Source of the DNA: VFMC01 sp963791635
GTDB taxonomy: Bacteria; Actinomycetota; Acidimicrobiia; Acidimicrobiales; Ilumatobacteraceae
NCBI GenBank assembly: GCA_963791635.1
Contig: CAWBTC010000011.1
Span: 89,394-153,393, forward strand
Reading direction: 5' to 3'
DNA length: 64,000 nucleotides
Position numbers and translations under genes: made by a program. The notes beneath the pieces are model-generated. The model was given only the letters and a program-made list of their open reading frames with translations, made no database searches and was not told where the DNA came from. Below are positions 43,191 to 51,644 of the stretch, one piece after another (the first letter of the stretch is position 1; the number at the start of each line of letters is the position of its first letter).

Positions 43191-46100
43191 ATGATGGAGC
43201 CAATCGCCATCGTCGGTGTGTCGGCGATCCTGCCGGACGCACCCGACGCCACGTCCTTCTGGGACAACCTCACCACGGGCCGGTACTCCATCTCCGATGT
43301 CAGCCCCCACCGATGGGACCCTGCGCTGTACTACGACGCAGATCCGAAGGCGCCGGACAAGACGTACTCGACCATCGGCGGCTGGGTCCGACACTGGGAG
43401 TGGGACCCCCTCGCGTGGAAGCTGCCGATCCCACCCAAGGTGAGCGACGCGATGGACGATGGTCAGAAGTGGGCGGTCGCGTGCACGCGCGCTGCGCTGG
43501 CCGACTACGGCGACAGCTTCGACCGTGAACGGACCGCAGTGATCCTCGGGAACGCGATGGCCGGCGAGCACCACTACCTCACGGCCCTGCGCATCGCCGT
43601 GCCCGAGATCGCCCGCGAGCTCGAGAGCGCACCGTCGTTCCAGACCCTCGCACCAGAGGTGCGTGCCGCGATCGTCGATGAGCTGGGCATCCGGATGGGT
43701 CTCACGTATCCAGAGATCACCGAGGACACGATGCCCGGCGAGCTCGGCAACGTGATGGCGGGCCGGGTGGCCAACCTGTTCGACCTCCACGGACCGAACT
43801 TCATCGTCGACGCCGCGTGTGCGTCGGCGATGGCGGCGATCGATGCGTCGATCGAAGGGTTGACGACGCGCGAATTCGACACGGTCATCACCGGCGGTGT
43901 CGATCGAAACATGGGCGCGTCGAGCTTCGTGAAGTTCTGCAAGATCGGAGCGTTGTCGGCCACGGGCACACGCCCGTTCGATGCCGGAGCCGATGGCTTC
44001 GTGATGGGAGAAGGTGCGGCGCTGTTCGTCCTGAAGCGGTTGTCCGACGCGGAACGCGACGGCAACCGCGTCTATGCCGTCCTGCGCGGCATCGCCGGCT
44101 CGAGCGACGGTCGGGGCAAGGGCATCACCGCTCCGAACCCCGTCGGTCAGCACTTCGCGATCGAGCGGGCGTGGGCATCGGCGGGGTTGTCGCCGGCGGC
44201 ATGCTCGATGTTGGAGGCGCATGGCACGAGCACCCGCGTCGGTGATGTGGTCGAAGCCACGGCACTCGGTGAGATCCTCGCGGCCGCAGGGCTCACGCCC
44301 GGTTCGGTCGCCCTCGGGTCGGTGAAGTCGAACATCGGCCACCTCAAGGCTGCGGCAGGGGCCGCTGGTGTGCTGAAGACGGCACTGGCTCTCCATCATC
44401 GGCTGATCCCACCGAGCCTGAACTTCGTCGAGCCCAATCCGAACCTCGACTGGGCCGGCTCGCCGTTGCGGGTCAACACTCAGCTGCGCGAGTGGGAGGT
44501 GCCCGCCGGCAGCGTTCGCACCGCAGGCGTGAGCGCGTTCGGCTTCGGGGGTACCAACTTCCACGTGGTGCTCGAAGAGCACGTGCCCGGTCGCTTCCGC
44601 GCCCACGAACCCAAGCTCGTGGCGGTCGGAGCCGACCTCGGACATCCCTCGGACCTCGTCACCGTGGCCGAACCGCACGCTGGTACAGCATCGCCCACGC
44701 CGAAGGCACCACTCCGTGGGGCGATGGTCCTCGGCGCTGAGTCCGAGTCAGCGCTCGTCGAGCGGTTGCGAACGGTTCACGCGGAAGCCGTCGCCGGACA
44801 TGCTCCGCCGACAGAAGCACCGCTCGTCGGCGACCTGCGAGCGCCCGAGCGCATCGCGATCGACTTCGGCGACGCTGCGGAGTTGGCCGACAAAGCGGGC
44901 AAGGCATTGGCCGCTTTCGACCGACCGGCCAGCTGGCCGCTGCTGCGCGGTCGCGGCATCTTCCGCGGCAGTGGACCGGCCGCGCCGGTGGCCTTCATGT
45001 ACACGGGGCAGGGTTCCCAGTACGTCAACATGCTCTCGGGGCTTCGCGACGTCGAACCAATGATCGCCGAGCGGTTCGCAGCAGCGGACCGGGTCATGAC
45101 ACCACTCCTCGGACGTCCCCTGTCGGAGTTGATCTTCGTCGATGGTGACGATGCGGACGCGGTCGCCGCGGCCGATGCGGAGCTGCGCAACACCGAGATC
45201 ACCCAGCCTGCCGTGCTCACCGTCGATCTGGCCCTCACCCGTCTGCTCGACGCATACGGCATCGAACCTGACATGGTGATCGGCCACAGCCTCGGCGAGT
45301 ACGGCGCGCTGGTCGCGGCCGGCGCGCTCGACTTCGACGCTGCGCTGGAGGCTGTCAGCGCGCGCGGCCAGGAGATGGCGCACCTGTCGATGGACGACAA
45401 CGGTCTGATGGCCGCGGTGTTCGCCCCGCTGGACGAGGTACAACAACTGGTGGCGGGGATCGACGGAAACGTCGTGCTCGCCAATGTGAACTCCACCAGC
45501 CAGTCGGTGATCGGCGGCGCCACCGCCGCCGTCACCGCAGCCGTCGCGGCGTGCGATGCGCGAGGCTGGCTGACCGCGATGTTGCCCGTGAGCCATGCGT
45601 TCCACACGAGCATCGTCGCTCCCGCCAGCGAACCGCTCCGGCGGACGCTCGCGCGGCTCGGGGTGCGCTCGCCAGTTCGTCCGATCGTGTCGAACGTGAC
45701 CGGAGAGATGTACCCGAGCGGCCCCGCCGTCGAGGAGCAGATGCTCGATCTTCTGGCAGAGCAGGTGGCGTCGCCCGTGCAGTTCGTCCACGGTCTACGA
45801 ACCCTGTTCGAGGCCGGCGCCCGCGTGTTCGTGGAGGTCGGGCCCAAGCGCGCCCTGCATGGGTTCGCCGATGACGTCCTCGGCGCCGACGTGAGCGCGC
45901 TGTTCACCAATCATCCGAAGCAGTCCGATGTGGCTGCGTTCAACCAAGCACTCTGCGGTCTCTACGCAGCCGGCCACGGTGCCGGTCGCGAGCCCGTCGT
46001 CACGGCATCGGCCGTCACGGCATCGGCCGTCACAGCATCGGCTGTCACGACTGGGATGACCACTCCCATCCCCGTCGCTCACCCTCTCGCCATCCACGCC

Positions 46101-49100
46101 TCCGCGGCAACCGCCGCAGGAGAGGAGCCCCCCGTGACCACCGAGCTCGGCGCCCTGTTCGCCGACTTCCTCGACAAGACCCGTTCGCTCGTCACCCATG
46201 GCGATCGTCCCAGCCGCGACACCGCTCCGGTGGTGATCACCGGCGCGGCGCTGGCCACACCTGGCACCGAGAAGCTGTTCGACGACGAGAACCTCGCACG
46301 CATCCTGCACGGCGAGCAGTTCATCGACGTGATCCCGTCGCGCATCCGTGCCGAGATCGTCGACAAGCACATCGTGCGACTCAGCAAGAGCGACAGCGGG
46401 AACGCAAGCTTCGAGGCGATCGACTCGACGGCCGACGTGATCAAGCTGGCCGCCCGCGCTGGATCGTTCGACCTCGCCACCGAGTTCGGCGTCGAGCCGG
46501 AGCGAGTGGTCGCGCTCGGTCGCACGACCCAGCTCGCGATCGGTGCGGGACTCGATGCCCTCCGCGACGCCGGTGTTCCGCTCGTGCAGCGCTACAAGAC
46601 GACCCACATCGGGACGCAGTTGCCTGAGCGCTGGGGACTGGCCGACGGTGTGCGCGACGACACCGGCATCGTGTTCGCCTCCGCGTTCCCCGGTCTCGAG
46701 GAGATGACCGACGAGGTGAGCCGTTTCGAGCGCGACGCCGCTCGACGCGTGGAGCTCGACGAGCTCAGCGCCGTACGCGCCCGCGTGGCAGAAGCTGACC
46801 CGGCGAACGCCGCGCTCGCCGAGATCGACCGTCGCATCGGCGACGTCCAACGTGTGCTCGAGCAACACCCGTACGAGTTCGATCGCCGGTTCTTGTTCCG
46901 CGTGCTGTCGATGGGTCACTCGCAGTTCGCAGAGTTGATCGGCGCTCGCGGACCGAACACGCAGGTGAACTCCGCCTGCGCCAGCACCACACAGGCGATC
47001 GCTGTCGCGGAGGACTGGATCCGCGCAGGGCGCTGCACTCGCGTCGTGATCGTGGCCGCCGACGACGCGACCAGCGACCAACTGCTCGGATGGCTCGGTG
47101 CCGGCTTCCTGGCCACTGGCGCTGCTGCCACCGATGACGACGTCACGACTGCAGCACTGCCGTTCGACAAGCGCCGTCACGGGATGATCCTCGGCATGGG
47201 CGCCGCCGCGATCGTGGTGGAGAGCGCCGCCGCAGCGCGCGAACGGGGGGTGCAACCGATCTGCGAGGTGCTCGGCGCGGTCACCGCGAACAGCGCGTTC
47301 CACGGCACCCGACTCGACGTCGACCACATCGGCGGCGTGATGGAGAACGTGGTGAGACAGGCCGAGATGCACGGCGTGCGGCGGGAGGACATCGCATCCG
47401 AGACGGTGTTCGTGTCGCACGAGACCTACACACCGGCTCGGGGCGGGAGCGCGTCGGCGGAGATCCATGCGCTGCGACAGGTGTTCGGCACTGCAGCCGA
47501 TCGGATCGTGATCGCCAACACCAAAGGCGTCACCGGGCACCCCATGGGCGTCGGGCTGGAGGACGTCGTCGCGATCAAGGCGCTCGAGACCGGCATCGTG
47601 CCTCCCGTGGCGAACTTCAAGGAGGTCGATCCCGAACTGGGTGCGCTCAACCTCTCGCACGGTGGTGCATATCCCGTGCGGTTCGCGCTCCGCCTGGCGG
47701 CCGGGTTCGGCTCGCAGATCAGCATGGTTCTGCTGCGTTGGACACCGATGCCCGACGGGCTGCGGCGTGCGCCACACGAGCTCGGATACGCGTCCCGTGT
47801 GGTCGATCAGGCCGCATGGAACCGCTGGCTCGTCGCCACCAGTGGTCGCCCTGCGCCAGAGCTCGAGGTGGTCCAGCGTCGCCTCCGGGTGGTGGACACC
47901 GGGCCGGTGGGCTCACCACAGGTCGCCTCGACCGTCATGGAGGATGTCGTGGCGCCGGCCGGTGTGCCCGCGGTTGCTCCTCAGCCCGCTGCGGTTGCAC
48001 CTGTCCCGGCCCCCACGGCTCCAGCAGCGCCAGTACCGCAGCACACGGCAGCACACCGGCACCGGCTGCAGCGGCGCCGCCAGCGTCGGGAGTCGGGGGT
48101 GATCCGGTCGCGGCCCGCATCCTCGAACTCGTCGCCGCACAGACCGGCTACCCACCCGAGATGCTCGACTTGGACCTCGACCTCGAAGCCGACCTCGGCA
48201 TCGACACCGTCAAACAAGCCGAGCTCTTCGCCTCAGTCCGCGAGGCCTACGACATCGCCCGCGACGACCAACTCAAACTCCGCGACTACCCCACCCTCCA
48301 ACACGTCATCGGCTTCGTCCGCGACCGCGCCCCACACGCCCCACCAGCACCACCCGCACCGGCCGCACCGGCCGCACCAGCCGCAACACCGGAACCGGCA
48401 GCAACGGCACCAGCACCAGCGTCGGGAGTCGGGGGTGATCCGGTCGCGGCCCGCATCCTCGAACTCGTCGCCGCACAGACCGGCTACCCACCCGAGATGC
48501 TCGACTTGGACCTCGACCTCGAAGCCGACCTCGGCATCGACACCGTCAAACAAGCCGAGCTCTTCGCCTCAGTCCGCGAGGCCTACGACATCGCCCGCGA
48601 CGACCAACTCAAACTCCGCGACTACCCCACCCTCCAACACGTCATCGGCTTCGTCCGCGACCGCGCCCCACACGCCCCACCAGCAACACCAGCCGCAACG
48701 CCAGCACCAGCCAGCAACACCGGAAACGGCAGCAACGGCACCAGCGTCGGGAGTCGGGGGTGATCCGGTCGCGGCCCGCATCCTCGAACTCGTCGCCGCA
48801 CAGACCGGCTACCCACCCGAGATGCTCGACTTGGACCTCGACCTCGAAGCCGACCTCGGCATCGACACCGTCAAACAAGCCGAGCTCTTCGCCTCAGTCC
48901 GCGAGGCCTACGACATCGCCCGCGACGACCAACTCAAACTCCGCGACTACCCCACCCTCCAACACGTCATCGGCTTCGTCCGCGACCGCGCCCCACACGC
49001 CCCACCCGCACCACCAGCACCAGCACCAGCCGCAACACCGGCACCGGCAGCAGCGCGGCACCAGCGCCGGGAGTCGAGAGTGATCCGACCGCGGAGGCAT

Positions 49101-51644
49101 CGTCGGACCAGCGAGGGTTCCCGAGGCGAGTGCCCGTCCCGGTCGTCCGGCCGGCGCTGTCACTGTGCCGGCCGACTGGTGTGGACCTCGGTCCCGGTGC
49201 CACGCGTCGTCGTCTGTCGCGACGCCGGCGGCGTCGCCGACGAGCTCCGCACGCTGCTGGCCGCCCGAGGCGTGGAGGTGCTGATGATCGACGGCACCCC
49301 GTCGCGCGACGACCTCGAGGCACAGCTGCGTTCCTGGAGGGAGGTCGGCCCGCTGACAGGCGTGTTCTGGTTGGCAGCGCTCGACCAGGTCGATGTCGCG
49401 GCCCTCGATCCCGACAGCTGGGTGGACGCCTTGCGCCGGCGCGTGAAGCTGCTGGCGACCACGATGCGCGTGCTGTACGACGATCTGACCGCTGGTCGGT
49501 TCTTGGTGAGTGCCGTGCGGCTTGGCGGGCACTTCGGCTACGACGCTGCCGGCGCACAGGATGCGCTCGGTGGCGCGACGAGTGGCTTCACCAAAGCTCT
49601 GGCACGGGAGCGTGCCGATGCACTGGTGAAGGTCATCGACGTCAGCTCCTCTGCGGCTGCCGCCGACGTTGCTGCCGCACTGCTTGCCGAGACGGCCCAC
49701 GATCCCGCAGTGACCGAGGTGGGCTACGCAAACGGCCTCCGGTGGAGCGTCGGTCTGGCCGAGGTCGACATCGAACCCGATCCGGCCCGTGCACTCGACC
49801 AGGACGACGTGTTCGTGGTCACCGGAGCGGCCGGCAGCATCGTGAGCGCGATCACCGCCGATCTCGCCGCAGCGTCTCACGGCACGTTCCACCTCCTCGA
49901 TCTCACGCCAGAACCGGACCCGGACGATCCCGATCTCGAGCGCTTCAAGGACGACCACGACGGCCTCAAGACCGACCTTGCCCAGCGCATCGCCGAGCGC
50001 GGCGAGCGAGCAACGCCCGCGCTGGTGGAGCGTGAGCTCGCCCGCCTCGAACGCTCGCGGGCCGCGCTCGACGCGATCCGCGCCGTGCGCGACGCCGGCG
50101 GCACGGTGCACTGGTACCAGGCCGACCTCACCGATGCCGCTGCGGTGCGCGCATCGGTGCAGGCGATCGTCGAGCGGTCGGGCAAGGTGGACGTTCTGCT
50201 CCACTGCGCAGGCCTCGAGATCAGTCGGTTCCTACCCGACAAGACCGATCGCGAGTACGACCTCGTGTTCGACGTGAAGGCCAACGGCTGGTTCCATCTC
50301 ATGCACACGCTCGGCGACACGCCGCTCGGTGCCGCCGTGGTGTTCAGCTCGATCGCCGGTCGATTCGGCAACGGCGGACAGACCGACTACAGCGCAGCAA
50401 ACGACCTGCTCTGCAAGAGCGTCTCTGCGCTGTCGGCAGCTCGACCAGGCACGCGCGGCGTCGCCATCGACTGGACCGCTTGGGCAGGGATCGGCATGGC
50501 CAGCCGCGGCTCGATCCCGAAGATGATGGCGATGGCCGGCATCGACATGCTTCCCGCCTCGATTGGCGTACCGGTCGTTCGTAACGAGCTCACTGCCGCC
50601 GGAGGCGGTGGCGAGGTGGTGGTGGCAGGAGCGCTGGGCCTCATGCTCGATGAGCCGGCGGACGGTGGGATCCAGACATCGCTCGCCACCGAAGCGTTCA
50701 GCGGTCGATGGCCGATGCTGGGCACGGTCGAGCGGTGCACGGTCGCAGAAGGCCTCGTCGTCGCCACCAGCCTCACCGCCGATCAGCCGTTCCTGGATCA
50801 CCACCGAATCGATGGCACGCCGGTACTCCCGGGTGTGATGGGCATCGAGGCCTTCGCGGAGGCCGCAGCTGCGCTCGTGCCGGGTTGGCAGGTGGCAGCG
50901 GTGCGCGATGTGGCGTTCCTCGCCCCATTCAAGTTGTACCGCGATGGTCCGCGATCGATCGAGGTCCGTGCCCGGCTTCGCCTCTCCGACGAGTCGATCG
51001 TGGCCGACTGCGTCCTGCTCGGTCGACGGATGCTGCCCGGCCAACCCGAGCAGGTCACGACTCACTTCAGCGCGAGCGTCGAACTGCTGCCACCCGACAC
51101 CGCTCGGTCGACGCCTCGGGCCATGAAGGTCCCGCGTCGGGCAGCCACGGCGGTGGGCAGCGACGATGTGTATCGCATCTACTTCCACGGCCCGACCTAT
51201 CAGGTCCTGGCGTCGGCATGGACCGACGCCGACCGAGTGATCGGCGCATTGGCTGCTGATCTCCCACCGAATCACCAGCCTCGCGAACTGACGTTGTTCG
51301 CACACCCACGGTTGGTGGAGCTGTGCTTCCAGACCGCTGGCGTGCATCAGCTGGGCACGACGGGCGCGATGGCACTTCCCGCTCGCGTCGAGCGGCTCGA
51401 GCTGATGCTCGACGGGGCAGGCCGCTCCGACGACCGAGGGGTGGCGCACGCCCTCGTCTCGTCGACTGCCGACGGCCGCAGCGACGCGATCGTCGTCGAC
51501 GGCGAGGGACGTACCGTGCTTCGTCTGCAGGGCTACTCAACCGTCGAACTGCCCAGCGCGACCGACGACGACCTGCTGGCGCCGCTGCAGGTCGCGATGC
51601 GTGCTCCGGCCGCACGCTCACGCCCGAAGAAGGGCAAGCAATGA
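43191..51644 (+). CDS. Pfa-like multidomain polyketide/fatty-acid synthase: KS-AT-KS-ACPx3-KR-DH
   Basis: The open frame of 2817 codons is read here as one multienzyme. KS1 (residues 1-430) has the active Cys in DAACASAMAA (about 210), EAHGTSTR and SNIGHLKAAAG. AT has GHSLGEYG (Ser about 700). A second KS has NSACASTTQ (Cys about 1263), a His in SHETYTPARGG and GHPMGVG. Then come three carrier domains, a KR (VVTGAAGSIV, SSIAGRFGNG, DYSAAND) and a DH (HHRIDGTPVLPG, YFHGPTYQVL). No ER or TE is present. The carrier repeats read LGIDTVKQAEL, with Thr where the phosphopantetheine Ser is expected. Carriers one and two and a linker before KR lie in other frames, so the single frame is interrupted by four one-base shifts. 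The start has an AAGGA site. Confidence 0.85.
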   Translation: MMEPIAIVGVSAILPDAPDATSFWDNLTTGRYSISDVSPHRWDPALYYDADPKAPDKTYSTIGGWVRHWEWDPLAWKLPIPPKVSDAMDDGQKWAVACTRAALADYGDSFDRERTAVILGNAMAGEHHYLTALRIAVPEIARELESAPSFQTLAPEVRAAIVDELGIRMGLTYPEITEDTMPGELGNVMAGRVANLFDLHGPNFIVDAACASAMAAIDASIEGLTTREFDTVITGGVDRNMGASSFVKFCKIGALSATGTRPFDAGADGFVMGEGAALFVLKRLSDAERDGNRVYAVLRGIAGSSDGRGKGITAPNPVGQHFAIERAWASAGLSPAACSMLEAHGTSTRVGDVVEATALGEILAAAGLTPGSVALGSVKSNIGHLKAAAGAAGVLKTALALHHRLIPPSLNFVEPNPNLDWAGSPLRVNTQLREWEVPAGSVRTAGVSAFGFGGTNFHVVLEEHVPGRFRAHEPKLVAVGADLGHPSDLVTVAEPHAGTASPTPKAPLRGAMVLGAESESALVERLRTVHAEAVAGHAPPTEAPLVGDLRAPERIAIDFGDAAELADKAGKALAAFDRPASWPLLRGRGIFRGSGPAAPVAFMYTGQGSQYVNMLSGLRDVEPMIAERFAAADRVMTPLLGRPLSELIFVDGDDADAVAAADAELRNTEITQPAVLTVDLALTRLLDAYGIEPDMVIGHSLGEYGALVAAGALDFDAALEAVSARGQEMAHLSMDDNGLMAAVFAPLDEVQQLVAGIDGNVVLANVNSTSQSVIGGATAAVTAAVAACDARGWLTAMLPVSHAFHTSIVAPASEPLRRTLARLGVRSPVRPIVSNVTGEMYPSGPAVEEQMLDLLAEQVASPVQFVHGLRTLFEAGARVFVEVGPKRALHGFADDVLGADVSALFTNHPKQSDVAAFNQALCGLYAAGHGAGREPVVTASAVTASAVTASAVTTGMTTPIPVAHPLAIHASAATAAGEEPPVTTELGALFADFLDKTRSLVTHGDRPSRDTAPVVITGAALATPGTEKLFDDENLARILHGEQFIDVIPSRIRAEIVDKHIVRLSKSDSGNASFEAIDSTADVIKLAARAGSFDLATEFGVEPERVVALGRTTQLAIGAGLDALRDAGVPLVQRYKTTHIGTQLPERWGLADGVRDDTGIVFASAFPGLEEMTDEVSRFERDAARRVELDELSAVRARVAEADPANAALAEIDRRIGDVQRVLEQHPYEFDRRFLFRVLSMGHSQFAELIGARGPNTQVNSACASTTQAIAVAEDWIRAGRCTRVVIVAADDATSDQLLGWLGAGFLATGAAATDDDVTTAALPFDKRRHGMILGMGAAAIVVESAAAARERGVQPICEVLGAVTANSAFHGTRLDVDHIGGVMENVVRQAEMHGVRREDIASETVFVSHETYTPARGGSASAEIHALRQVFGTAADRIVIANTKGVTGHPMGVGLEDVVAIKALETGIVPPVANFKEVDPELGALNLSHGGAYPVRFALRLAAGFGSQISMVLLRWTPMPDGLRRAPHELGYASRVVDQAAWNRWLVATSGRPAPELEVVQRRLRVVDTGPVGSPQVASTVMEDVVAPAGVPAVAPQPAAVAPVPAPTAPAAPVPQHTAAHRHRLQRRRQRRESGVIRSRPASSNSSPHRPATHPRCSTWTSTSKPTSASTPSNKPSSSPQSARPTTSPATTNSNSATTPPSNTSSASSATAPHTPHQHHPHRPHRPHQPQHRNRQQRHQHQRRESGVIRSRPASSNSSPHRPATHPRCSTWTSTSKPTSASTPSNKPSSSPQSARPTTSPATTNSNSATTPPSNTSSASSATAPHTPHQQHQPQRQHQPATPETAATAPASGVGGDPVAARILELVAAQTGYPPEMLDLDLDLEADLGIDTVKQAELFASVREAYDIARDDQLKLRDYPTLQHVIGFVRDRAPHAPPAPPAPAPAATPAPAAARHQRRESRVIRPRRHRRTSEGSRGECPSRSSGRRCHCAGRLVWTSVPVPRVVVCRDAGGVADELRTLLAARGVEVLMIDGTPSRDDLEAQLRSWREVGPLTGVFWLAALDQVDVAALDPDSWVDALRRRVKLLATTMRVLYDDLTAGRFLVSAVRLGGHFGYDAAGAQDALGGATSGFTKALARERADALVKVIDVSSSAAAADVAAALLAETAHDPAVTEVGYANGLRWSVGLAEVDIEPDPARALDQDDVFVVTGAAGSIVSAITADLAAASHGTFHLLDLTPEPDPDDPDLERFKDDHDGLKTDLAQRIAERGERATPALVERELARLERSRAALDAIRAVRDAGGTVHWYQADLTDAAAVRASVQAIVERSGKVDVLLHCAGLEISRFLPDKTDREYDLVFDVKANGWFHLMHTLGDTPLGAAVVFSSIAGRFGNGGQTDYSAANDLLCKSVSALSAARPGTRGVAIDWTAWAGIGMASRGSIPKMMAMAGIDMLPASIGVPVVRNELTAAGGGGEVVVAGALGLMLDEPADGGIQTSLATEAFSGRWPMLGTVERCTVAEGLVVATSLTADQPFLDHHRIDGTPVLPGVMGIEAFAEAAAALVPGWQVAAVRDVAFLAPFKLYRDGPRSIEVRARLRLSDESIVADCVLLGRRMLPGQPEQVTTHFSASVELLPPDTARSTPRAMKVPRRAATAVGSDDVYRIYFHGPTYQVLASAWTDADRVIGALAADLPPNHQPRELTLFAHPRLVELCFQTAGVHQLGTTGAMALPARVERLELMLDGAGRSDDRGVAHALVSSTADGRSDAIVVDGEGRTVLRLQGYSTVELPSATDDDLLAPLQVAMRAPAARSRPKKGKQ
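46005..46052 (+). repeat. 15-base repeat in the synthase AT-KS2 linker
   Basis: About three copies of GTCACGGCATCGGCC encode (VTASA)3 in the linker after the AT domain. The repeat keeps frame. Confidence 0.8.
48082..48345 (+). repeat. Carrier-domain repeat, copy 1
   Basis: First of three 264-base direct repeats that look identical base for base. The encoded carrier reads GGDPVAARILELVAAQTGYP, PPEMLDLDLDLEADLGIDTV and KQAELFASVREAYDIARDD. This copy lies one base out of frame with the upstream KS2; the frame changes near 48046-48056. The Thr codon at the attachment site is 48206-48208. Confidence 0.9.
48418..48681 (+). repeat. Carrier-domain repeat, copy 2
   Basis: Identical to copy 1 over its length and in the same frame (offset 336 bases). 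It is preceded by an Ala/Pro linker. The attachment-site Thr codon is 48542-48544. Confidence 0.9.
48743..49006 (+). repeat. Carrier-domain repeat, copy 3
   Basis: Identical again, but offset 325 bases from copy 2, which is one more than a multiple of three. Copy 3 therefore falls back into the frame of KS1-AT-KS2. The attachment-site Thr codon is 48867-48869. Downstream, the linker SAAPAPGVESDPTAEASSDQ to RPTGVDLGPGATR is again in the other frame until about 49205. Confidence 0.9.

Noticed and set aside
45795..47777. A 660-codon minus-strand frame inside the synthase
   Set aside because: Its translation has no motif, and the plus-strand frame encodes the AT end and second KS with clear active sites.
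48060..48740. A Ser/Thr/Pro/His-rich protein segment in the main synthase frame
   Set aside because: It is the off-frame reading of carriers 1 and 2; the neighbouring frame gives two perfect carrier domains.
48082..49006. Regular long repeats that could be mistaken for a CRISPR array
   Set aside because: The units are 264 bases, protein-coding carrier domains separated by Ala/Pro linkers; there are no short palindromic repeats or unique spacers.
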